Below are positions 10,469 through 20,677 of a DNA stretch of 64,000 bases, in pieces. The translations under genes were made by a program, and so were the position numbers. Numbering within the stretch: the first letter of the stretch is position 1; every line of letters begins with the position of its first letter. The notes beneath the pieces were generated by a model. The model was not told the origin of the DNA. It made no database searches and was given only the letters and a program-made list of their open reading frames with translations. Source of the DNA: Tetradesmus obliquus (Eukaryota > Chlorophyta > Chlorophyceae > Sphaeropleales > Scenedesmaceae); NCBI GenBank assembly GCA_030272155.1, contig CP126206.1:2480001-2544000 (forward strand). The letters run 5' to 3'.

Positions 10469-13400
10469 CCCGTGGGGAGTTGCTATGCTGGGGCACATGG
10501 GCAAATGGCACCATCAACTCTGAGAAACCTCCAATACCCAGCTTAGATTTCGAGCAGAGAATTCTAGCCATTGGCTGCGGCTCTTCGCACGTGTGCGCTT
10601 TGACAGAGAGCAACATACTTGAGTGTACCGACGGCACAAAGGAATGTGGTCAACAATGTGTCGTGCCTGGTAATTGGACGCCCCCCGTGGGCAAATTCAA
10701 GGTTACGGGAGGCGTCAACCACACGTGGTAAGCTCAGCAGTGCTTATGAGGCTTAGGCAGTTCTTGAATTAACAGAAGATCAGCACAACTTTAATAAAAT
10801 TGGCAGGAATAAAGTCAAAAAATGCAGAGTGAGACTGGCAGCTAAGACGAGATACATGCGAGTGCATGTGCTCACTTATGTTGCTTGATTTCGTGAGCAG
10901 GGCATTTGCAGTGCGTAGGAGCGACACCAAGTTTTGTTGATGCAGCTGCGGCAGCTGCAACGCTCGGTGGTCAGCCTATTTGGCAGCAACTGAGCTGTCG
11001 TCTCCTGCACTGATGCATATACCAAATATTAGCCGTTTACGGCGTTTATACTAGCCGGCACTGCTAATAGGGCGGCTGGGTGGGTGTAGCTGTTGTGCCT
11101 ATGGGGTTCAGGTGGGTCCCTGCTTTTAAGGGCAGGGCCCTGCCTTGCTGGGCCTCTTTCTTGCTGACGCCTTCGGGCAGCAGCAATCAGTCGTTTTTGT
11201 TTGACTGTACATTTGGAAATACATGCGGCTGCGTAGTGGAGTTGTCACCAACGACCGGGACGACAGCACGCGTGTAGGAGAAATGAGCGCGGAGGAGACT
11301 GCAGCTGAGGTCGCAGCACTTCGTAATGAGCTAGCTAGGTTAACAGCTGAGGTGGCCGCGAAGTCAGCTCAGCCGGAGCCCGGCAGCTCCTCATGCTCCC
11401 GGGTTAGGCCCACGGTGCAGATTGCTGAGCCAGTGGACAACGTGGTTAACATCACAGAGTTCAGTGGCATTGTTCATCAGCGCACCAATCCCGTGCAGCG
11501 GTCAGCAGTGGCCCCAGACACTTGCTGCTTGCTCGACTTGGAGTGTGAGTCGGGGCGCATCCGGGCAAGCAAGGCTGGGCCAGCTGTCGTCAAGGAGTAC
11601 GATGAGACAGTGGCTCCGGCGCTTTCCTACCTTTATGACGCTCAGCAGGCGCTGGAGCAGCTGATTCGGGCTGCAGACATTCCTGAAGCTCGCAGGAAGT
11701 CCCTGGCAGTGATAGCAGCAGCGCAGAAGGCCGTGCTGGACTTTCTCACTGAGCGCCATGACCTTCTGGTGGCCAAGGGCGAGTTCAAGCACGACCCCAG
11801 CCTGCTGCATGCTCTGGAGCAGGGTCTGGCTGGAGTGGAGGGCTTGCCCATTCAGAGCGGCGGCCGTGTGCAGCAGCACCTGGAGAAGCTCGCCTCAGCC
11901 CGTGTTTTAGCGCTTACCAAGCAGTCGGCCAAGCAGTCTGGAGGTTCCAGCCGTGGGGGCACAGGCAGTAACAATCCTCCAGCTTAGTTGTCAACAGCGC
12001 TCTCGGCAGGTGGCTGTTGTTACTGGGGTCAGGTGTAGCAGCAGTGGGCGTGGCTAAGTTGGAGGGTAGCAGGATTTGCAGCAGGTGCTGTTGTTTTTTC
12101 CGGTAACGCTCCTTGTGTGGCATGGGCAGCCAATGTCAGCAGGGTAGTTGGCACGATTGCTGCCAGGTGTTGCGCAGCTCTTAGTTGGAGTGGAGGTTCT
12201 AGTGTCAACTTGCATCCAGACTTAGCACGCTGGCCACTGATGCTGTAGTGCGTGGCTGCTCCAGTGTTATATTGTTCTCCTGTTGTCTGCCGCTCCCGTT
12301 GCGATGGAGTTCCTTTAGGCAGTTTAGGGTCCGCCGAGCCCTTCCCCAGCAGGGATCAAGGACAGTGTTTCATTGCGCAGCGCGCTCGTTGCCCTGTTGG
12401 TGTGAGTTGTTGTGTTGGGTGTCATTCTGATGCAGCAAGGCAAAAGTATAAATTAGCCGTTTACGGCGTTTATACTAGCCGGCACTGCTAATAGGGCGGC
12501 TAGGTGGATATAGCTGTTGTGCCTATGGGGTTCAGGTGGGTCCCTGCTTTTAAGGGCAGGGCCCTGCCTTGCTGGGCCTCTTTCTTGCTGCTGCCTTTGG
12601 GCAGCAGCAATCAGTCGTTTTTGTTTCCCGCCCGCCCACCCCTCTTCTTCTGCTGTTGTGGTGGTGTTGAGGGGGGCTCGGGTTGGGGTTGGCGAGCCCC
12701 GTTTCCCAAATGTAACAATTCATTCTGATGCAGCAAGGCAAAAGTATAAAACATTGTTTTGTTATGTGCATGGTCTACGCGGCCGCGGCACGGTGGCCAT
12801 GTGCGTCCTTTTGTTCAGCAAGCCAGTTTCTGCGCTGGTTGTCAGCACATTGAAGGCGCATGAGGTATCATCATCGCCACGCACGTCGCCTTCCTTAACT
12901 TTTGCGGGGTTAAGTGTAAAAACACCACGCATGGCTCACTCACTCACTCACACACTCACTCATTCACTCACCCGCTCGCTCACTCGCTCACTCACCCACT
13001 CACCCACTCACTCACTCTTTTACTCACTCACACACTCAACACGTGCTTGCTACAGTTGCAGGTTGTGTGAATCACACTTTGTGCCAGACCAAGGCGCATG
13101 ATACATAACAAGGAGTTCAGCACATCATTACCCTCTATTATCACCGAACTTCCGCATGGTCAGGTTGTTGTTTCATATGTGTAGCTTAACAAAGAATAAC
13201 TCTCGCATGCGCCACTGGGCATGCACCACAAGGCAAACGCACCACAAACCTGAAACTGTGCCGAAAAAATGTTTGAAATGAGCGGCTCATTCACTAAGTG
13301 CAAAAAGTGTTTGCCGTTTGCCCTGATTTGCGATACATGCAGCGCATTGAGTGGTGACGGCATTGTTGTTTGCTGGGGAGACAACTCGTTTGGCCAGCTG

Positions 13401-14781
13401 GATATGCCTACTGCTGAAGGCAGCGCAATCACCAAGGTCACTGATATTGCCGCTGGAGACTACTTCACCTGGTGAGTGGCCCCGTGGCTGACGGCATTTC
13501 AGCTAATAAATAAAACGTCGCCTTGCATATGGATGCAAGTCATAGTCTCCATGTTTGTGAAGACAGGCATCAAATTGTCCAAGCATCAATCCAACATTCT
13601 CTTGTAGGTAAACATGCCATGTGCATAAGCAGTTGTTGACGCTTGTCGTTATTGTTGATAATGCTAATGCATCAGTTGAGGCTTGGTTGGCAAAGTTTGA
13701 TTTGTGTGGACTGGGTGCTTGATTTGTGGGCGGATCAGGTGTAAGTCGCACTCCACAAACAACATTGTTGATGGAAAGAAGCGACCCTCCTCTGTTGCCT
13801 TTTCAATCATCATTGCTCCTAGTTCCGTTCAGACTAAAAGCACGTGTGTTGTGGCCTCTGCTGAACCTCTCAGATGGTGGCGATGCGCACTGCCATGGAC
13901 TACCTCTCCAGAACATTCACCCACAGCCACCTTCTAATTTAATACCTGGCAACACCTGATCTATGATTCTATGCAAACATCTGAATTTTGTTCTCCATGT
14001 TGTTTCCTGTTTTGTTCGTGCAGTGCCATCAGCAAAGATGCCCAGGTATTTTGCTGGGGCACGGACACTGATGGGCCGCTTTTGCAAGTACCGGAAGGCC
14101 TAGGGCTGGGCTCATTGGGCGGAGGTGTTGAACAGATCAGTGCCGGGTCTGACCACACATGGTGAGCACCCTAGCTAATACCGTATTATGGTATCAGCTT
14201 TCACCCAGACGCCATCTGGGAGATATTGCCATCACCCAAAGCTAACTGATTTTCGCAGCCATTAAATGGTATTGAATCAGACGCGTATTGTTTTGCCTGT
14301 TTTGCCTGTTTTGCCTGTTTTTGCCTTTTTTAATACTTTTGTCACATTTGCAGCACACGTGTCAACATGGTGATCAACCAGCGGCAGCTGCCCCTATGCA
14401 TACTGCTCATGTTTATATTGGACGTTGAACTGGCTCATGTTGTGGTGTTGGTGCTGCAGTGTCAGGAAGCCCAACGGCCAGGTCACGTGCTGGGGCTACT
14501 GCGCCACTGGTGCCTGCAACATACCACGGCCAAGCAGAGCTACACCCCCTTCGCCCCCTTCGCCCCCTTCACCGTCTCCAGAAATTGAGCCTAACCCATC
14601 ACCTTCTCCGCCTCCTCCATCACCGTCTCCACCAATTGAGCCTAGTCCATCGCCGTCTCCGCCTCCTCCATCACCGTCTCCACCAATTGAGCCTAGTCCA
14701 TCGCCGTCTCCGCCTCCTCCAACACCGTCTCCAACAATTGAGCCTAGCCCATCGCCTTCTCCGCCTCCTCAAGCACCGTAG
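10469..14781 (+). CDS. Gene C, 3' half: RCC1-like exons and Pro-Ser-rich tail
   Basis: Exons 10469-10727, 13343-13471, 14024-14161 and 14460-14781 are intact, GT-AG and phase-matched (2-2 after the first). They correspond to gene A exons 25-28, with motifs LLCWG, HTCALSGDGIVVCWG, FTCAISKDAQVFCWG and HTCVRKPNGQVTCWG. The last exon, unlike genes A and B, continues into four repeats of SPSPPPPSPSPPIEP-type sequence (51-bp coding period) typical of hydroxyproline-rich wall glycoproteins. Only four complete blades remain, so the propeller is incomplete. The first intron holds a mobile element. The joint to the 5' half is unresolved. Whether it is expressed is unknown. Confidence 0.65.
11029..11202 (+). 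repeat. Repeat A1 of the split-repeat element
   Basis: Left 174-bp terminal repeat, matched by A2 at 12453-12626. They diverge at a handful of positions, for example GGGTGGGTGTAG versus AGGTGGATATAG. Confidence 0.85.
11223..11987 (+). CDS. Gag-like coiled-coil ORF of the split-repeat element
   Basis: A 254-codon open frame from ATG 11223 to TAG 11987; a second ATG at 11283 precedes the coiled coil. Residues about 24-48 (ETAAEVAALRNELARLTAEV) form a heptad coiled coil. The rest is mostly helical, with a single double Cys and a basic, Gly/Ser-rich end. There is no zinc knuckle, protease or polymerase motif. It sits between A1 and B1 of the element and has the highest coding character of any single-exon frame in the window. 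A gag or ORF1 role is inferred from position. Confidence 0.6.
   Translation: MRLRSGVVTNDRDDSTRVGEMSAEETAAEVAALRNELARLTAEVAAKSAQPEPGSSSCSRVRPTVQIAEPVDNVVNITEFSGIVHQRTNPVQRSAVAPDTCCLLDLECESGRIRASKAGPAVVKEYDETVAPALSYLYDAQQALEQLIRAADIPEARRKSLAVIAAAQKAVLDFLTERHDLLVAKGEFKHDPSLLHALEQGLAGVEGLPIQSGGRVQQHLEKLASARVLALTKQSAKQSGGSSRGGTGSNNPPA
12423..12750 (+). repeat. Right end B1-A2-B2 of the split-repeat element
   Basis: B1 12423-12452, A2 12453-12626, a GC-rich spacer, and B2 12721-12750. B1 abuts A2 exactly, which is the arrangement expected of split direct repeats. Confidence 0.8.
12935..13040 (+). repeat. (CTCA)n-rich tract in gene C intron
   Basis: Imperfect CTCA/CCCA tetranucleotides over about 105 bp, downstream of the split-repeat element. 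Copy 2: 50960-51065. Confidence 0.85.
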
Positions 14782-14997
14782 CAGCAGGAGCGGCAGCAGC
14801 AACAGCATTCCATGCAACAGTAGCAGCAACAGCAGCAGCAGCAGCATTACTTGCAGCAGCTGCGGCGGCAGCAGCAGCAGCATCACTTCTTGCAGTAGCA
14901 GCAGCAGCAACAAAAGTGACACACACACAAACTGGGTCAGAGATGCCGGCAGGTCACAGATGCAGCCACCCAAAGCTCCAAAAGTGCTGCCTTGCAG

Positions 14998-15433
14998 CAA
15001 AGACAGAGCCAGGGCGGAGGTGCTGAAACAGATCACTGCCGGGTCTGACCACAAATGGTGAGCACCGTAGCCAACAGATCAGCTTTCACCTAGACACCCT
15101 CCGGGATAGCTTGCCATCAACTTTGGGTTGGCTTTCACAGCACTTAAAGTGTATGAATCAGACGATTACTGTTTTGCGTTTTATTTATACTTTTGTCACA
15201 TCTGCAGCACACATGTCAGCATGGTCAACTAGCGGCAGCTGCCACAATGCATACTGCTCACGTTCTAATTAAACATTGATGTAGGTCTCCTGCTGTGGTG
15301 TTTGTGCTGCAGTGTCAGGAAGCCCAACGGCCATGCCACGTGTTGGGGTTGCGCCACTGGTGCCTGCAACATACCGTGGCCAAGCAGAGCAACATCACCT
15401 GCACCTGATCCACTGTTTGACCATCCGCCCTAA
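14998..15433 (+). CDS. Duplicated alternative 3' exons of gene C
   Basis: Two segments downstream of the gene C stop repeat its last exons. Segment 14998-15057 (60 bp, QITAGSDHKW end, GTGAGC donor) copies the end of exon 14024-14161. Segment 15313-15433 (121 bp, KPNGHATCWGCATGACNIP, ending at TAA) copies the terminal exon without the Pro-Ser tail. Both keep acceptors and the 2-phase, so they could be used as an alternative terminus, giving a product without the tail. Copy 2: 53023-53082 and 53338-53458. Confidence 0.45.
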
Positions 15434-18400
15434 GCAGTTGCATTTGTTGCGGCAACAGCAATAGCAGCAGCAACAACAGCAGGTCAACTTGCAGTGCAAA
15501 TGCGTAGGGGTGCGGACAGTTCACATGTTGCGGAGCTATACATCTCTACGAGTGTTGCACCGCATCAAAGATAGCTCTAGCTGCAGCGATTGGAACATCA
15601 GCAACAACGGAGACAACAGCAGCAGCATGTGCAGCGTGTGCTATTGTTACTTCTGCAGCATCGCATGAAGTAGCCTACTGTGCTGAGCACATGCGGCAAG
15701 GACCGTTGCAGCAACTGCATCTTGCAGCCTAGAGACCTACTGTGGCAACAACCCAATAGCTCAATCTGGTGCATTTGCAATGGCAAAGCTTGCTTGGCAG
15801 CCCTACACAGCTAGCATGCATGTGCATGGATGGAGTGGGTGTAGTGCATTGGTGTGATCTGTGTGTGACATGCTCTTTTGAACAGAATGGTGTGAAGTTG
15901 TAGCATCCGCCAGTGCAAGGGATCAGAATGTCCCGCAGCCCAGTGCCTTTGCATGCCTAGGCCAACCCAGCAATGAACATGGAGTGCCTGAAATCGGGCT
16001 CACTAGCCGTATTGCGAAGAACTGGCGCGGCATGATCCATGCACAGTGTGTTGACGTCACATTCATTGACTCCAAAAACACATGTTGTGAAAGAGCATAT
16101 GTGTACAGCCTGGGCTTGTCGGAATGCAAGAGAGCTGCCTGATCTGTGTGGCGCACAGCATGAGCATCATGTTGCCGACCTGCAGTTGTCCATGTATGAG
16201 TGCCGCAGTAGTCATCCCTTGGAGAGGTCGATTGCAGCTCCGCTCAGCGCTGCACATGTCCAATGGAGGACTTGTGGAGGACGTAGTTTGTGCACCTCGC
16301 CATCATCAAGCGTGCAGTGCATTGCAACAAGGAGCCTTCACTCTCCTTCCTTTGCTGTGCAAATGGTGGGAGATACATGGGATATGAATGTCGTAGTTGT
16401 GGCCTCTGCTGAGTAGATACTACGGGTGCCGTGCTTATCTCTTTGCTTCGCCGTACGTACACGCGTGACTCATATGTGCGCTGCTAAGGCTGGTACTATG
16501 TAGACTTGCGGCCTTTTCGTTTGCAGTCTGGTTTCCTTGACTGTAGCATAGCATGATTCTGCTGAGTGTGACCATGAGTTCGCTAGCTTGTGCATGCAGA
16601 TTGGTGCGCACGCACACACGAGTTGATGTGCACTGAAGGGGCTGATTGTGACCCCGCATGCCACGCGCATGGTCTTGGATCTTGTCTGAATACATCGTCT
16701 GTAGATGGCCTTTTCACTTCTTAGATGTTTGAGGCTCCGAGGAAGATGCGCTAGTAGAAAGGGGGGGGGGGGCATTTGATTAGGTGCACTCATTTGGTTG
16801 AAGTTGGGTTCAGTTCATGGGTTTGATGCATGAGTGTCAAACATGATCATGAGTGTCATGCACAAGGGTGTTGCAACTGTGCAACGCGTCAGTTGGAGTG
16901 GGACGCATGGGTGTGATGCATGTGTGTGACACATGAATGGGGACGCATTGATGTGATTGTGCAAGCATGAATGGAGTGTTGCGTGCAACCAGGCCGTTGC
17001 CAAGGCAAAAGTAGGGAATGTTCACCATCCTTGCATGGATCAGCTGCTGTTGCGGTCCTTGGTGCCATGCCAAGCTATGCTGCACGCCGGGGTACATGTG
17101 TCAGCACTAACAGTAGTTTCCAAGCCGAGGGCATTTCTTGAGGAGATTGTGTGGTGGCATTTCGGCAGACTTTGAAGCTTATGCACAAGCATTGCTTCAG
17201 CTTGAAATGTGTGCTGAACAATCATCACGCATTTGAGTGAATGGAAGATGCAGATTCGTAGTATTTGTTGTCTGTTTGTGTAGATAACTGTGGCTGCATG
17301 TTAGTGTCCAGGAGGTTCATTTACTTGTTTTTCTAACTTGTGTAAAGCTAGTGCTTTGTTGTAACGGCGACTACTCAAATCACAATTGGGATATGCTCTT
17401 CGAAATCCAAACAAGGCACACATCCACGATCTTACCGCTTTATCCCATCCAAGTAGGCATAGTGTGCATTAGCCACATGAGACTCATGAATAGCCAACAT
17501 GCCGTTGACATGATGTGTTCAACACAGTAGTACTAACAATTGACACTACACAACTCTCACCTATATGTGAGCGGCGGTCGCACCACATGTAATCTTGCCA
17601 GGTTTTGCATTGTGCCATGCATGCCCCAAACCCACCTACTCATATACACTTGTTGTCTCGTTCAAAACCCTTGGAACCACAAAACACATCCATCTAGGTA
17701 CATCAAGGACGGGAAGGATCAAGTAGATCACGGTGAAGTGAGGGTCACCCTTCACATGGATGCAGAGCAACACCCCACACGAGTGTAGAGTCGCCCTTCA
17801 CATGGATGCAGAGCAACTTGCCACGGGAATGCAGAGCAACTCCCCACCTAAGTGTCAAGTCACTCTTCAAATGGACGCAGAGCATCTCTCCACGGAGATG
17901 CAGCTGCATAGGCGTTACCACATGGAAGCAGAGCACCTCCCATACGGACACAGAGTACCCCCCACATGGGTGCAAAACAGATCCGGCCCAGCTCATAGCA
18001 TTGTTGTAACCGTATCTTGAAGGCATAGCAGACGTGGCATAGGTAAAACAATGAAGGCTACGTGTAGCATTGTCCCTGTCTCTGTCACCCGTATCACATG
18101 TTGTGCAGCGATCCCCCCTCCCCTAGCGCACATGTGTGTACATGGAAAGGGCCTTTCCTTGTATCAAATTGTGTGCCATCTCGATGTCAACCTGCATCAT
18201 AATGCCAACGCAAAGCCTGGCAAGAAGCAGCTTGCCATGAGTTGTCTTGGCTGCATGCATGTGTGTAACACAATGCAACACGGTGCTACACATCAGCATG
18301 TGCCGTATATCAGCACATAATAGCACATGTAGAACATATCAGCATGCGCCAAATATCAGCACACATCAACACGTGCCCCATGTTAGCACATTTTTAACAT

Positions 18401-20677
18401 GCGCCACACATCAACATGCCACAAGCCACATATCAGCACCTATCAGCATGCGCCACATATCAGCATGCGCCACACCCTGTCACAGAGAAGAGTCTTCCTC
18501 GTACAACAATGTGTAGGCCATGGCCGCGGCACAACTCCATGTACAATCCCATGGCATGCAAAGTGGTGCCATATACCTGCTCACCCACTGCTGCAGTATT
18601 GCTACCCCTCATGCCTGCAACATGAGACAACTTTTATGGTGCATGCGAGCCACTAGAATTATTGAAAACAAACTGATGTGGTTGCAGCCAGACCTGAAGC
18701 CACAAAGCTTGACAGCTACTTCCACCAAGCACACACTGGATAATCTGCAGGCCATGCATGAACAAGACGGCTCGCCGGTAATAGTGTAAGCAGGAGGCAG
18801 GCCGAAATCAACAGGAAAGTAGGTCGGCACGTGGTATGTGCTGCCACAGCAGAACCACAACAGATCACCCGTTGTGATCCCCATCACGTGCATCATGTCA
18901 CCCGATGTGCCTCCCATCACAAGAAGAACCACTGGTTCTGAGGTTGAACCTCATGACGCTCAGGTGCGCATGCCAAGATGCACGGCAGCAGCAGGCGAGA
19001 AAAAACAAAAAGCAACGGGCGGGAGACCTTTCGTCATAACCCGCGCACACCCGTCAACCCCCTGCAGATGACATCTGGATAAGTAAGCTGGACGAACCCT
19101 GAAATACATGTGATATATAGTGAACCCTAGCAAGCAAGCACGCTGCACAGGGGGGAAATAGTGACAAGCAAACACATCTCTGCATGTGAGCATGTGAGCA
19201 TTGAAAAGCATGTACACACATGAGATCCCTGAAACAAAGAGAAGATGAGCATGTCGACCCACCGCAATGCAATACTGCATACATGTACACACAACTCTGC
19301 ACAAGCTAGTCATATCGATGCATAGCACGGCTATGTGCGCACACACTGCAGAGTTCACAGCCTGCACAACGGCCATGCTGAAAGCCAAGGTCGTGCAAAA
19401 CAAAGGACTTGCAAAGTCTGCAACGGCCTGCTTCAGTCCAATGAAGGCAAGCAACCACAACTGCCGCACACCGCGAGGTGGCAACCGTGCATTTTTTTCC
19501 TCCAGGAAGCTGCTCTGAGCAGCCGCCGTCACAAGATTCAGGCCGCAGTTGAAGCTGCAACATGCACATGATAGCATGCCTGGCCACTTCACTGCTGGAT
19601 GCGTGCAGTTGATCAGCATGCCACAAGCCACGGCTCCCTGAAGGCCATGGCTGTGAACACAGCCAACCACAAGACAATCTCACAGCATAAGATCATGCAA
19701 TGAACATGAAAATTGCCGCGCGCACATGCATGTTGTTTGTCGGGGAAACGACACGTGTGAAAAGACACCAGGTGCATGGTATATCCATGCGGGGTTGCCC
19801 ACTGTTGCTTGCTAACAAGCGGACAGCTGACAACATGTGCCAGCCGAGGGTACACCAACATGGAACAGCCAGGTGGCCTGGCTTGTTGAAGGTGGGCATG
19901 TAGAAGACGAACCACAAACAAGCCATACACCCCAGAGGCTCTCAATGCCCTACCCCAGAGGCTCGAAACGTGCTGTGATATGCAAGGTACACCAAACCAG
20001 CCACACGACACGCCAACAACGCAAACACCCCTGTCAGGCACAAGCCACATGTGTGCTGTGCAGCTAGTTTGCATGGCTGAGGAACTGTCTTCTTCACACC
20101 AGGGTCCGAGGGCTGTATGAAAGCATGCGCAATGCACAAGCTGTGCCGCACGTCTGAACGTGTCTAACAAGGGAAGTATGTCTAAACATGTAGCATGCAG
20201 GGCATGGCTACTTATTGCGGCGCTGGTCATTTTTCCCAACCCAAGTATTGTTGCTTCATCAACAACTGTCCACCAGAACCACATGTGGACGTAACTGCAC
20301 ACATACAAGAGGCCTGGCATGAATCGCACAGATTGCGCTGGCCCGGACTAGGCACCAAGCGGTAGCCATGGTGACAGCAGATCAACGGCTGACAGAAGTA
20401 ACAAGTGCTGAAGAGCAGGTGCTGCTGCTGCTGCTGCTGCCAGTGCTAACCTAGTTGCACTTGCCATGCTGCTGCTGTTGCTGCTGCTGCTGTTGCAACG
20501 GCGGCAGCGGCGACTGCGCCATAAGTCGTATGCAGACTGCTGCAGCCTGCAGATTGTCCAATGAAGTCACTCCACTGATCTCCGCAGCGGCTCCGACGGT
20601 GATGTTGCTGATGTTGTTGTTGCTGCTGCTCTGACGTAAACTAAGCGCCTGGTTGTTGCCTTGGCACCCACTAGGAC
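15434..20677. other. Intergenic, no supported gene; simple and imperfect repeats
   Basis: Contains imperfect 20-30 bp repeats around 17750-17960 (ATGCAGAGCAAC-type) and 18290-18480 (ATATCAGCATGCGCCA-type), a poly-G tract near 16760-16772 and CTG runs near 20425-20490. Long frames at 18960-20329 minus (236 and 238 codons) overlap each other and have His/Cys/Trp-rich composition, so I do not call them genes. Copy 2: 53459-58702. Confidence 0.6.

Larger units (their letters stand above)
11029..12750 (+). mobile_element. Split-direct-repeat element (PAT/Kangaroo/TOC1-like layout) in an intron of gene C
   Basis: A 174-bp repeat A occurs at 11029-11202 and 12453-12626 (a few mismatches), beginning TTAGCCGTTTACGGCG. 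A 30-bp repeat B occurs at 12423-12452 and 12721-12750, ending GGCAAAAGTATAAA. The order is A1, ORF region, B1, A2, spacer, B2, as in PAT-type DIRS-group retrotransposons with split direct repeats. No target-site duplication is visible, which fits tyrosine-recombinase integration. Only a gag-like ORF is present: no reverse transcriptase or recombinase, so it is non-autonomous. Alternatively it is two tandem copies of one short element, the second internally deleted. Repeat A contains the 14-bp palindrome GGCAGGGCCCTGCC at 11131-11144. Confidence 0.65.

Noticed and set aside
11029-12750. Classical LTR retrotransposon
   Set aside because: Repeats do not start TG or end CA, there is no primer binding site or target-site duplication, and the B1-A2-B2 order does not fit two plain LTRs.
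18960-20329. Two long minus-strand frames (236 and 238 codons) in copy 1, and the same at 56985-58354
   Set aside because: They overlap, are rich in Cys, His and Trp, have no signal, domain or splice context, and look like chance frames in CA/TG-rich DNA.
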